Assembly (NCBI GenBank): GCA_023014335.1
Contig: JAECYW010000004.1
Location: 558,001 to 622,000, forward strand
Length of the DNA: 64,000 bases
Source of the DNA: Galerina marginata
Taxonomy: Eukaryota > Basidiomycota > Agaricomycetes > Agaricales > Galerinaceae
Direction of reading: 5' to 3'
The first letter of the stretch is position 1. The number at the start of each line of letters is the position of its first letter. The notes beneath the pieces were generated by a model. That model saw only the letters and a list, made by a program, of their open reading frames with translations, was not told where the DNA came from and searched no databases. Positions 22,408 through 32,409 of this stretch are shown here, in pieces. The position numbers and the translations under genes were made by a program.

Positions 22408-23430
22408 TCAAGAAGAAACGAGTTGACGAAATGTCAAGCTAATCCTGCCCCTTGTCACCTTCGGTTCTCTGTCAATGGGTAACATGGGCATAACGTAAAA
22501 AAGCAGCTAAGCGAGCTCAGGCGGCAAACCAACTCACTTGGGGATCTCGTGCTTCCAGTATTTCTGCGTTTCTCCTTGCATGACGACCAACGATCTAGGG
22601 GCGAGGATCCAGCTTTTCCGATTTAAACTTATGGGCGTTGGCGTTGATGACTCAGAGAAGTCTGCTTCGACTTCGATATCGTGGTTATCCCTTGGGCGCT
22701 TGTGGGTGCTTGTGGGGGGTTCTGAGGAAGCAGAGGTTGAGGCTTTGGCGGTTTTTGTCACTTTGCTGTCGCGTATCACAGTAAAAGTCCTTGGAGAGCC
22801 GAGTGACAGACTGGCAATAACCCTAGAAAAGAGAGCTGAAATTAAATTTCATTCAAAGCTCCAACAGAGGGCTTACTTATTCTCGATGTGATCGCGATGC
22901 GTACCGATGTACACCTTCCCGTCTTCGTACAAGTTCAACATGACATGATTAAACTTGACCCCCAGCCGTTCCTCCACCTGGTCTTGAATAGCACGAAGGA
23001 CAGGCGGATATTCGTATTTCATGTCGACAGTTTGCCCGCTGTATTTCAGAATAAGGTCGGGATCGGTCGAGTAGGCTTCCAGAGGAAAAAAAACTGTATA
23101 AGTACACCGCCCAGGGGAGAGCGCACAGTACACGACACCTGCTATTTTCCTGGATTGCGTGACTTCGCGGCCGTATACCTTCAGTTTAGGCTGGTACCCT
23201 AGTCTTCCAGCCATGAGCGAATCTCATAATTAGGTTTGGGGAATAAACATGCAGCTGTCGAGTTCCAGGAGGGCAGGATACCATTCCTCCGATAACTCTT
23301 CAGAGACGAAGGACGGTATATAGTATACTTCAGAGTCGGGCAACTCTTTCAATCTGTATTCTTCCAGATTGGAAACCTGAGCGAAGGTATCCGCGTTCGC
23401 GACTCGGGCGCGTTTCGGTGGGCGAGGCAT
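22408..23430 (-). CDS. AlkB-like Fe(II)/2-oxoglutarate dioxygenase (ALKBH2/3 type)
   Basis: Exons 23253-23430, 23139-23198, 22877-23075, 22538-22822 and 22408-22468 join to 260 aa. Intron 1 is GC-AG (AGCT|GCATGT), restoring 'DSWYQPKLKVYGR', the conserved substrate loop. Iron ligands are H139 and D141 ('THRD') and H237 ('YWKHEIP'). The 2-oxoglutarate-binding R-x5-R is R249/R255 in 'TRGRISLTFR'. 'FNHVMLNLYED' is the usual strand before the HxD. The family repairs 1-methyladenine and 3-methylcytosine in DNA or RNA by oxidative demethylation, in nucleus or cytosol. An inserted low-complexity Ser/Thr/Pro loop (about residues 170-210) precedes the distal His. The ATG at 23430 faces POP4 279 bp away, so the promoter is probably shared. 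It is the complete member of a tandem duplication. Confidence 0.88.
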
Positions 23431-23709
23431 TCTGAGCAGAGAGCTTGATTCTAGAGATAAAGATACGTTTGTAGTGTTCAAAGGCCAAGATATATAGGCA
23501 GCCGGCCCCAGGTTGGACGAGTCAGAAAGAGGAAAGAGACGGATGATCATGGACTCCGGAGAGACATGATTGATGCCGTGATATTTCCAGACGCCAAAAC
23601 CAAACAAATAGCTAGACTAATCCGGACCCAATTGACCTCTCACTCATCCCGCTCATATCTATCGTCTTCTCGCGTTTGACATTGGGCAGTACAGACCTTA
23701 CCACAAACC
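23431..23709. promoter_or_regulatory. Bidirectional promoter between AlkB homologue and POP4
   Basis: Only 279 bp separate the divergent start codons. The same block, well conserved, is found at 29632-29902 in the second copy, where the AlkB gene is broken but POP4 intact. A dispensable AlkB half with a retained promoter would be explained if POP4 needs it. Confidence 0.5.
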
Positions 23710-24824
23710 ATGGAAGCAACCTCATCGAAACCCATCAAAGACCTAGACCCCTACGCACCCTTTCCCTTCCGAAAGGCAAGTCCATAATCCTTACATAAAT
23801 TTCAACCAAAAACTCACAGCCCAAGCAGGGAGAACGCCTCCAATTCTCCTCCTCAGCGCCATTCACACCGACCTACGTGACCTCGAACCTATCCCAGTCC
23901 TCAGACCCGATGGGAATGTACACAGCGCGCGTCAAGGGGCGGATGATGCTCCTTGAGAACCCGGCGCGCGAGAGCAGGGCGAAGAAGGAGCTTGAGGCAA
24001 AACGCGTTGTGAGGAAGGAGGAGAGGGAGAGGAAGAGGTTGGGTGTTATTGGGAAGCGGGAGGCGAAGGAGAGGGGGGTGTGGAAGTTTGATGAGAGCCA
24101 GGCGAAGTGGGTTGTTTCTAGGTTTTGTTTTTCGTTTTTCTGGATGTTGATTTTCTTTGTTAGGTTTGACCTTTTTTTGCCGCTGCATAATCTATGGATG
24201 GGGTACATGTCTGAGCTGCTCGGTCTGCCGGCTAAACCTGCCAAAATACCCCCACCTGAGCTCGCACAGAAAGCTATGCCCAATTCCTCAGGAATGCATC
24301 CGAAGCTCCTCAAAGCGGATTATCATGGGTCTATCATGACAGGTATCTCGTCCCTTCCTCGAGGTGAGGTTAATTTTTACTGACGATTTTTGCTATGACG
24401 ATAGTAAGCCAAAGCAAGAATCCGTGTCTCGTCGGAATATCCGGTATCGTGATACACGAAACCGAGAACGCGTTCAAAGTCGTGACGAGGCAGAACAAAC
24501 TTAAACGTACGCCTTCCCTCCTTTTCCCTCATCAGCCAGACACACCCTAACCCCACCGTAGTCCTCCCAAAGCAGAACTCTGTATTCACGTTCGCCGTAC
24601 CGCTGTACTCCACCCTTCCGCCGACGCACACTCCCGATAAACCCCTACCTTTCCCACCCCCGACGACGACACTGGAAGACGGAAGCTCTTCCCAAGCTCA
24701 AGCAATGCAGACAGTGCAGGACGCCCCGCACATCCAGTTCGAGCTCTACGGGAACCAGTTCCGCTTCCGCGCTGCTGAAAGGGCGGGGAGGAAGTTCAAG
24801 CATAAGGAGACTATCGAGCTGTGA
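23710..24824 (+). CDS. POP4: RNase P/MRP protein subunit POP4 (Rpp29), copy A
   Basis: Exons 23710-23775, 23829-24106, 24164-24342, 24405-24506 and 24562-24824 join to 295 aa. Intron 1 is GC-AG (AAG|GCAAGT; an acceptor 9 nt earlier also keeps frame). The Rpp29/UPF0086 fold is clear: 'HPKLLKADYHGSIMTVSQSKNPCLVGISGIVIHET', 'NAFKVVTRQNKLKLLPKQNSVFTF' and the C-terminal 'IQFELYGNQFRFRAAERAGRKFKHKETIEL'. A basic helical region (about residues 60-105) precedes it. POP4 is a nuclear/nucleolar subunit of RNase P (tRNA 5' maturation) and RNase MRP (rRNA processing). It is divergent with the AlkB homologue. A second intact copy lies 6.2 kb to the right, unusual for a dosage-sensitive core subunit. Confidence 0.93.
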
Positions 24825-25149
24825 AAACTTGGCTCCCTTAGGCTGGTGCATCGTGCTCATCCCAGCGATGAGCATGAGCGGGTACGGGTGCAAGGGCGGC
24901 GGGAACCTGTAGTTCCGTCTCTGGCAGCTGCTCAATTTCGATTTTTATTTATTTTAAACCGCCTCTCCCTCCAATTCGACCGCCTCTGAAGCAGGTCCGA
25001 GTCCACCGCTGCCTGCGGTCTTGCTCACGTACGTGGCGGACCAGACGTACTGGAAGACCTTCGAAGGCTTAGACGATAACGTCATTGCCAACTGCAGCTG
25101 GTGATGCTGCTGCGTCTCCTTCCTCCTTCCTCCTACTCTTACTCTTTCG

Positions 25150-25617
25150 CCATTTTCGGGACAAGAGGCCCATGCGCAAACGCTCATGGAACGACTTCAG
25201 CAACAAGGCGGATCCGGCGGCTGCATACGCACCGTCTACACAAGCAGGCGCATAGCCATGTATCGTCTAATGAAAACCAAGTGCCGTCGGGTCAAAGTTG
25301 AGGTCTGGCTTGTCGTCCTGGTGCTGGTCCTTGTTGTCCTTCTCCTCCTCGATACCTCGTCCAGAGGTCGGGTAGTGACACTGAGGGCTCGAACGACTCC
25401 TCGGCACTTCTTGGCTCAACTTCGCCTTCGCCCTCGCCGGCATCGTCGCCGCATGCGTCTCGGACAGTTGTGGCTGGCGGTATGTTTTTGTGTGGTTATC
25501 TTTTTATCCGCTTATTCATTGACTATAGATGCCGGCGCGTTTCTCTCCCCAGCGTCGTCGCCGTTGCCTCCGACAGCATTGGTCGCGGGGTTGTCGAGCA
25601 TCCGGCCCTTGCTTTAA
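25150..25617 (+). CDS. Putative gene of unknown function between POP4 and NACHT, copy A
   Basis: Coding-like pieces on the plus strand are 'KRPMRKRSWNDFSNKADPAAAYAPSTQAG' (about 25165-25253) and, in another frame, 'SGSDTEGSNDSSALLGSTSPSPSP' running to 25479. A GTATGT...CTATAG intron (25480-25528) follows, then 'DAGAFLSPASSPLPPTALVAG' to a stop at 25617. The second copy (31360-31867) preserves the same words and splice sites. A first exon, and the join between the first two pieces, could not be fixed, so this may be a decaying gene. The minus strand also has open, acidic readings here. No family recognised. Confidence 0.3.
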   Translation, partial: PFSGQEAHAQTLMERLQQQGGSGGCIRTVYTSRRIAMYRLMKTKCRRVKVEVWLVVLVLVLVVLLLLDTSSRGRVVTLRARTTPRHFLAQLRLRPRRHRRRMRLGQLWLAVCFCVVIFLSAYSLTIDAGAFLSPASSPLPPTALVAGLSSIRPLL

Positions 25618-26010
25618 GTTGATTGGATGCCGGTATCCATAGTTGGGGATTGAGGGTTGTGGTTGGCGGTATGTTTTTGTATGGTTATTTATTTATTTTA
25701 TCCAACCTTCCTCCTGATTCCTCACCCATTTTGACGATCGTTGTTGGCGTGTTTCGTCTCTTGTCCAACGCTACGTACCTACAATATACACACACGCATA
25801 TCCCTCGTAAGCGGGCATGAGCATCGCATTTTGACGCTATATATGTTACAGCATGTACTTTACATGCCACATACGCCCACATTGTCCATATTTTCTTACA
25901 TCGAATTTATATGTATCTTTCTTTCCCTTCTGGGTTCCTTCCACTTTCTCCGTTCTTATTGATGTTTTCCAATACTCTGAAGACTGGCTTCACCGGCAGT
26001 CAGTGTATAA

Positions 26011-26185
26011 GTAAGTCTATATTGCATTGTTGATGAAGGTCTAATTATCGGCACAGTCGTTCTATTTTCAGGTAGACATGAGGAAACTGCCATAAGGCAG
26101 TGTCAATGCTGTGACGGGTATCGTCCTTCTTGCTCTTATCACCAGCAAGGTCGAGCTGCCTTCCCCCATCGACCTTGCATCTACT
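26011..26185 (+). promoter_or_regulatory. Leader of NACHT A: 5'-UTR intron and start-proximal hairpin
   Basis: A GTAAGT donor at 26011 and TTTTCAG acceptor at 26071 mark a 61-nt intron in the leader, conserved at 32235-32295 (NACHT B) and 63737-63789 (NACHT E). Just after it lies ctgcc-ataa-ggcag (26087-26100), a five-pair hairpin. A six-codon upstream ORF (ATGAGGAAACTGCCATAA) ends inside the hairpin loop. The main ATG is at 26186. Confidence 0.5.
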
Positions 26186-29079
26186 ATGTTCAAAAATTCC
26201 AATAATTTCTCGATCCATGGAGGAAGCTTCGCAGTATTTACAGGTAAGCGTATAGGATGTCACGGTTCCGATATCTCACCCGTGTTTGCCTAGGCAAAGA
26301 CATCTGGGACAATCATATAGCTCCTGGCGCATTCCACAACTCACGCGAACGTATCGAATACGATCCTCCCAAATGCCACCCGCAAACTCGCGTGGCCGTT
26401 ATTCAGGCCATTATCGATTGGATCGAAGATGGCCAGAAGACAACGTTCATCAAGTGGCTTAACGGTGCCGCAGGAGCTGGGAAGTCAGCGATCGCACAGG
26501 AAATCGCTGAGTTATGCCACAAATCGGGACGTTTGGCTGCCAGTTTCTTCTGGTCCCGAAGTGCAGCTGGCCGGAACGACGAAGAACGCCTGATCGCATC
26601 TTTGGCGTATCAACTACTCACAGTCATTCCACAACTACGAGGTCCCGTCGAAGCAGTGGTCGGATTAGACCCTTACATCTTCACTCGTTCCCTACAAACT
26701 CAGATGGAATCTCTTATCATCCAACCATTGAAGGAAGTACTCGAACATAATCAGCAGGGCCAGGTTGACAATCCGAGGGTAATCGTCCTTGACGGTCTCG
26801 ACGAGTGTGGCAAACCAGAGGCCCAACAATACATTCTTAGACTCGTCGCCGATTCCATTTCCAAATTCCCCATTCCTCTTTGTTTTCTTATAGCCAGCCG
26901 ACCCGAAAAGGCAATACGGGACTCTTTCAACGACCAACCTCTACTCGCAATCACTGACCGACTCGTTTTAGACGAGAAGTACCGTCCTGACGATGATATC
27001 AGACTCTTCTTGGTCGAGAGCTTCGAATCTGTGAAAAGGACACACGAACTTCGAGTACTTCTCCCAGCTGTCTGGCCATCCAACAATGACATCGACAAAC
27101 TGGTCCGCAGATCATCCAGACAGTTTATTTATGCAGCTACCGTCGTCAAATTTGTGAAATCCTCCCGTCAGAAGCCGAATAAACAGCTTGACATTATTCT
27201 GGGCATCACTACTGCTGGGTCTGTCGACCCGTTTGCCGAGCTCGATGACCTGTATCACCGAATATTCAGCTTGGTGGTGAAGGAGGACCTTCCCAAAGCA
27301 TTGGAAATCATAAGTATTGCCATGTTTCTTCGACAAAGCAGCGGTCTTACTGCTCGTCAAATTGAGAGGATCTTCTCCTATCCCCATGGAGAACTCCAAA
27401 GTATCCTGATTGATTTGCATTCTGTTCTTCATGTTCCGGTCCTCAAAAGCAAAGATGAAGAAACTGACAAACCAGATGAAGAGACTGATGTAGAGGGTGA
27501 TGAAACTGACGACGAAGGCGAAGAAACTGACGACGAAGATGAAGAAACTGACGACGAAGGTGAAGAAACTGACCAAGAAGGTGAAGAAACTGACCAAGAA
27601 AGTGAAGAAACTGACAAAGAAGAGCTTCGCATCCTGCATGCTTCACTTAGGGACTTTCTCTTCAGCCCATCTCGCTCGAAAGAGTTTTATATAGATGAAG
27701 GCCTAGCTTATGAAGGCATTGCACGACATTTCTTGCGATATATACGGGAATACTCTGACGAAATTGAGGATCATTCATGTAAGTAACTTTTTTTAATTGA
27801 TCCATAAAGTCTGATTTTTTGTCTTTCTCTTTGTTGTGTAGGTGACGACATTGTATTTGATTGGCTTAGAATCGTGCTGCTTAATGCATCTCCAACGAAA
27901 GAACTACTCTTCGAATGCTTTGATTTTGATCCTGTGAAATGGGCATCGAGGTTAATTAAAGGCTTTGGCTATGACTACCGGTGGTCCGCCACTGTTACCT
28001 ACGCCAAAGTGGTGGACGTGCGTGCCTGGTTCCAGGCTCAGGTCTGTTTCTCAACTTTCTGCCTGTTTTACTGCTGATATGTATCAAGGAAGCAAACGTA
28101 CTGGAACATTTAGGTCCTACAAGAAGTTTAGATGCTCAACATTCCCGTTCTTGGGAAGTTGCTTTAAATTTAACTTGCGGGAGTGTGCTTCGAGTCCTGT
28201 ATGAGGAAGATCCCAGAGAATGTGAAGATATGGCTACTGCGATCACACATCCCGAAATGCTTGTAGTTTGCGACCCCAACATTCAACTCGAGCGGATCTT
28301 CGAGGTTAGGCTCCCCATCCTTTTCGCGGGCCCAAAAATCGGATACGTTAAATTCTCCGCCAGCCGCCGGTTGGTGCCCATTCGTAACTACCTCTGTGAT
28401 CAGGAACGTGCTGGGAAGTACTTTGTGGATGGTGGCAGGTATGCATCACTGTGCATGCGTCTGCTTAAAATTGTCCAAGCATTGTGAGTTCAAATGTCTG
28501 GTTCCACAATCAAATTTGTTAATGAACATATTTAGCCAACGTACCTCAGAAGATGAACATGGAAATCAGAAAGAGAACGACCCCAATGAATCATCCGACA
28601 ACACGGATGGTGATTACATGCCCAAACCCGATGATGAGGAGGCTTTGAAGTTTGCGATTTCAACCCTTCCTTTCCACCTCTCAAATGCGGACTACAATTC
28701 AAAGCTTGTTGAGCTCTGCCGCTCCATGCTCAATCTGAAGGTGGAAGAAAAACTGCCCAAATTGTGTGTGGACATCCAGCTACTCGAAGAGGCTATCAAC
28801 CTATATCTCAAAGTCAGTTTTATTCACTGCTTCGCGTTTTTGCACTTATTGATATTAAAATTGCAGAAAGAACCCGTTAGATCGAATGAATCGCAGCCGA
28901 ATGAATCACAGGCCGTCTCTGAGCGCTTCAGAGCAGATAAACGGCGTAGGGAGAGCAACGACGACCCAGAAGTGACCGGCAAATCGGCCCTGTCAGCTTT
29001 GACATCGAAACGTGCAAAGATTATGGATGCGCTCAGTCCAGCCGATGCGTCAGAACCAGAAGATGCAATGTGTCTGTAA
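26186..29079 (+). CDS. NACHT NTPase (NLR-like), copy A
   Basis: Exons 26186-26243, 26294-27778, 27842-28041, 28089-28483, 28536-28812 and 28867-29079 join to 875 aa. Exon 1 is only the motif 'MFKNSNNFSIHGGSFAVFT'. Exon 2 carries the NACHT module: Walker A G77-S84 (GAAGAGKS), 'ASFFWSRSAAGRND', Walker B V182-E190 (VIVLDGLDE), 'LIASRPE', and the helical 'FIYAATVVKFV...PFAELDDLYHRIF' arm. An acidic run of EETD-type repeats lies near residues 410-460. Exons 3-6 encode a C-terminal region shared by all five paralogues ('CFDFDPVKWASRLIKGF', 'HLGPTRSL', 'YLCDQERAGKYFVDGG') that I do not recognise. Fungal NACHT proteins are cytosolic STAND switches proposed for non-self recognition and regulated cell death. 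Here the usual sensor repeats (WD40, TPR, ankyrin) are absent. Frames are intact. Confidence 0.88.
27455..27627 (+). repeat. 21-bp coding minisatellite in NACHT A
   Basis: Tandem units of 21 bp starting 'gaagaaactgacgacgaag' encode the seven-residue word E-E-T-D-x-E-x about six to seven times. NACHT B has a shorter version (33690-33815), E only a trace, and C and D none, so unit number changes between paralogues without breaking the frame. Confidence 0.8.
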
Positions 29080-29120
29080 ATTTGACAACCCAGATATTTA
29101 GATGATTGTGGGATATTTCT

Positions 29121-29631
29121 GTCTTCGTATAAATTTAACATGACATGATTAAACTTGACCCCGAGCTTTTTCTCCACCCGGTCTTGGATATCGCGAAAGA
29201 CAGGCGGGTATTCGTATTTCATGTGGACAGTTTGCCCGCTGTATTTCAGAATAAGGTCGGGATCGGTCGAGTAAGCTTCCAGAAAGAAAAAAATATTGTT
29301 ATAAACACACCGCCAAGGGAGGAGTGAAGCTACACGATACCTGCTATTTTCCTGGATTGTGTCACTTCGCGGCCATACACCTTCAGTTTAGGCTGGTACC
29401 CTAGTCTTCCAGCCATGAGCGAATCTTATAATTAGGTTTAGGAATAAACATGCAGCTGTCCAGTTCTAGAAGGGCAGGATACCATTCCTCCGATAACTCT
29501 TCAGAGACGAAGGACGGTATGTAGTATACTTCAGAGTCAGGCAGCTCTTTTAGTCTGTATTCTTCCAGATTGGAGACCTGCGCGAAGGTGTCCGCGTTCG
29601 TGACCCGGGCGCGTTTCGGTGGGCGAGGCAT
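29121..29631 (-). pseudogene. AlkB-like dioxygenase, truncated duplicate
   Basis: It has the ATG at 29631, the GC-AG intron 1 and exons 1-3 of the 22408-23430 gene, but stops at the duplication junction after 'FNHVMLNLYED'. The HxD iron pair, the distal His and the R-x5-R are missing, so no active dioxygenase can be made. The remaining frame is otherwise open up to the break. Confidence 0.85.
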
Positions 29632-29902
29632 TCTGAGAAGAGACTTTAATTCCAGAGATAAAAATACGTCGTAGAGTTCAAAGGCCAAGAGATATAGGCA
29701 GCTGACCCCAGGTTGGACGAGTCAGAAAGAGACGGATGATCATGGACTCTGGAGAGACATGAATGATGCCGTGATATTTCCAGACGTCAAAACCAAACAA
29801 ATAGCGAGACTAATCCGGAAGCAATTGATCTCTCGCTCATCTCGCCCATATCTATCGTCTTCTCGCTTTTGACATTGAGCAGTACAGACCTTACCATAAA
29901 TC

Positions 29903-31025
29903 ATGGAAGCAACCTCATCCAAGCCCATCAAAGACTTAGACCCCTACGCACCCTTTCCCTTCCGAAAGGCAAGTCCATAATTCTTACATAAATTTCAACC
30001 AAAAACTCACAGCCCAAACAGGGAGAACGCCTCCAATTCTCCTCCTCAGCGCCATTTACACCGACCTACGTGACCTCAAACTTATCCCAGTCCTCAGACC
30101 CAATGGGCATGTACACAGCGCGCGTCAAAGGGCGGATGATGCTCCTCGAGAACCCGGCGCGCGAGAGCAGGGCGAAGAAGGAGCTTGAAGCAAAACGCGT
30201 TGTGCGGAAGAAGGAGAGGGAGAGGAAGAAGTTGGGTGTTATTGGGAAGAGGGAGGCGAAGGAGAGGGGGGTGTGGAAGTTTGATGAGAGTCAGGCGAGG
30301 TGGGTTGTCTCTCCGTTTCTTGCTTTTCTTCTGCTGGATGGGATGGTTGATCTGATTTTTTTTGGGTTAGGTTTGATCTTTTCTTGCCGTTGCATAATCT
30401 GTGGACGGGCTATATGTCTGAGTTGCTCAGTCTTCCACCTCAACCTGCAAGAATACCCCCACCTGAGCTCGCACAGAAAGCGATGCCCAACTCATCAGGA
30501 ATGCATCCCAAGCTCCTCAAAGCGGATTATCATGGCTCTATCATGACAGGTACCCCTCTCCTTCTCGAGGTTAAGTTTTTACTGACGAATTTTTGGTATG
30601 ACGATAGTGAGTCAAAGCAAAAACCCTTGTCTCGTCGGAGTATCCGGAATCGTGATACACGAAACAGAGAACGCGTTCAAAGTCGTGACGAGGCAGAACA
30701 AACTTAAACGTACGTCTTCCCTCCATCTCCCTCATAAGCTAGTCACACTCTAACCCCCATCGTAGTTCTCCCAAAGCAGAACTCCGTATTCACATTCGCC
30801 GTACCGCTGTACTCCACCCTTCCGCCAACCCACACTCCCGATAAACCCCTACCTTTGCCTCCACCGACGACGACGACGACACTGGAGGACGGAAGCTCTT
30901 CCAAAGCTCAGACGGTCTTAGATGCCCCGCACATCCAGTTTGAGCTGTACGGGAACCAGTTCCGCTTCCGCGCTGCTGAAAGGGCGGGGCGGAAGTTCAA
31001 GCATAAGGAGACTATCGAGTTGTGA
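29903..31025 (+). CDS. POP4: RNase P/MRP protein subunit POP4 (Rpp29), copy B
   Basis: Exons 29903-29968, 30022-30299, 30371-30549, 30608-30709 and 30766-31025 join to 294 aa, intact, with the same GC-AG first intron as copy A. Differences from copy A are mostly conservative ('SLPPQPARIPPP' for 'GLPAKPAKIPPP', 'LVGVSGIVIHET' for 'LVGISGIVIHET'). The main change is loss of a few residues in the Pro/Ser linker before 'IQFELYGNQFRF'. All core Rpp29 strands are kept, so both proteins could enter RNase P/MRP. Its upstream region is the former shared promoter with the now broken AlkB duplicate. Confidence 0.92.
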
Positions 31026-31359
31026 ACTCGTGGCTTCTTTAGACTGGTGCATCGTGCTTACCCCGACGATGACCGTGATCGTGACCGTGTACGGGTGCAA
31101 GGGCCATGGAACCTGTAGTTCCGTTGCTCAATTTCGATTTTTATTTATTTTAAGCCGCATCTTCCTCCAACTCGACCGGCTCCGAAGCAGTCTCGACCTC
31201 CCTGAGTTCACCGCTGCCTGCGGTCTTGCTCGCGTTCGTGGCGGACTAGACGTACTGGAAGACCTTCGAAGGCTTGGACGATAACGCCATTGCCAACTGC
31301 AGCTAGTGACGCTTCTGCGTCTCCTTCCTCTTCCTCCTACTCTACACTTACTCTTTCGC

Positions 31360-31867
31360 CATTTTCGGGACAAGAGGCCCATGCGCAAACGCTCATGGAA
31401 CGACATCAGCAACAGGGCAGATCTGGCGGCTGCATATGCACCGTCTGCACAAGCAGGCGCATGGCGACTTATCGTCTTATGCAACCAAGTACCGACAGGT
31501 CAAAGTTGAGGTCTGGCTCATCGTCCTGGTGCTGGTCCTCGTTGTCGTCCTCGATATCTAGTCCAGAGGTCGGGTAGCGTCACTGAGGGCGTCGAACAAT
31601 TCCTCACCGCTTCTTGTATTACCATTGCCAATTCTTGGCCCCACTTCGCCTTCGCCCTCCTCACCAACATCGTCGCCTGTGACAGTTGTGGTCGGCGGTA
31701 TGTTTTTGTGTGGTTATCTTTTATCCGCTTATTCATTACTTGCTTTGACTATAGATGCCGGCGCGTTTCTCTCCCCAGCGTCGCCGCCTGTGTCTCCAAC
31801 AGCATTGGTCGCGGGGTTTTCGAGAATGTGGCCTTGTTTTGAGTTGATTCGATGCCGATATTCATAG
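31360..31867 (+). CDS. Putative gene of unknown function between POP4 and NACHT, copy B
   Basis: This is the counterpart of 25150-25617. 'KRPMRKRSWNDISNRADLAAAYAP' is followed, after a frame change, by 'LPILGPTSPSPSSPTSS' to 31697. A GTATGT...CTATAG intron (31698-31754) and 'DAGAFLSPASPPVSPTALVAG' to the stop at 31867 complete it. Conservation of the reading and the splice pair in both copies supports past or present coding. The upstream exon is unresolved. Confidence 0.3.
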
Positions 31868-32234
31868 TTGGGATTGAGGGTTGTGGTTGGTGGTATGTTT
31901 TTGTGTGATTGTTTATTTATTTTATCCAGCCTTCCTCCTGATTCCTCGCCCATTTTGACGATCGTTGTTGGCGTGTTTCGTCTCTTGTCCAAAGCTACGT
32001 ACCTACAATTTACACACACGCATACACCTCGTAGGTGGGCATGATCGTCGCATTTTGATGCTATATATGTTACAGCATGTACTTTACATGCCACATACGC
32101 CCACATTGTCCATATTTTTTTACATCGAATTTATATGTATCTTTCTTTCCCTTCTGGGTTCCTTCCACTTTCTCCGTTCTTATTGATGTTTTCCAATACT
32201 CTGAAGACTGGCTTCACCGGCAGTCAGTGTATAA

Positions 32235-32409
32235 GTAAGTCCATATTGCATTGTTGATGAAGGTCTAATTATCGGCACAGTCATTCTATTTTCAGGTCGA
32301 CATGAGGAAACTGCCATAAGGCAGTGTCAATGCTGTGACGGGTATCGTCCTTCTTGCTCTTATCACCAGCAAGGTCGAGCGGCCTTCCCTCAACGACCTT
32401 GCATCTACT
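32235..32409 (+). promoter_or_regulatory. Leader of NACHT B: 5'-UTR intron and hairpin
   Basis: 5'-UTR intron 32235-32295 (GTAAGT...TTTTCAG), then hairpin ctgcc-ataa-ggcag at 32311-32324 and the same six-codon upstream ORF as NACHT A. The main ATG is at 32410. Confidence 0.5.

Larger units (their letters stand above)
22921..29120. repeat. Tandem segmental duplication, unit 1 (about 6.2 kb)
   Basis: Unit 1 runs from the third exon of the AlkB gene through POP4 and NACHT A. Position 22921 (gtcttcgtac...) aligns with 29121 (gtcttcgtat...), giving a period near 6200 bp. The right end follows the NACHT stop ('acccagatattt' at 29090-29101 and 35254-35265). Confidence 0.85.

Noticed and set aside
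23873..24313. 146-aa minus-strand ORF opposite POP4
   Set aside because: Shadow of POP4 exons 2-3; composition reflects the complementary strand and the reading has no family resemblance.
26111..26293. Upstream start for NACHT A giving a hydrophobic leader
   Set aside because: It begins with GTG, reads through the intron donor, and the leader is not conserved in copies C and D.
27112..27639. 175-aa minus-strand ORF with repeated 'FFTFLVSFFTF', looks like a membrane protein
   Set aside because: It is the antisense reading of the EETD minisatellite in NACHT A; the hydrophobic repeats are an artefact of the acidic codons.
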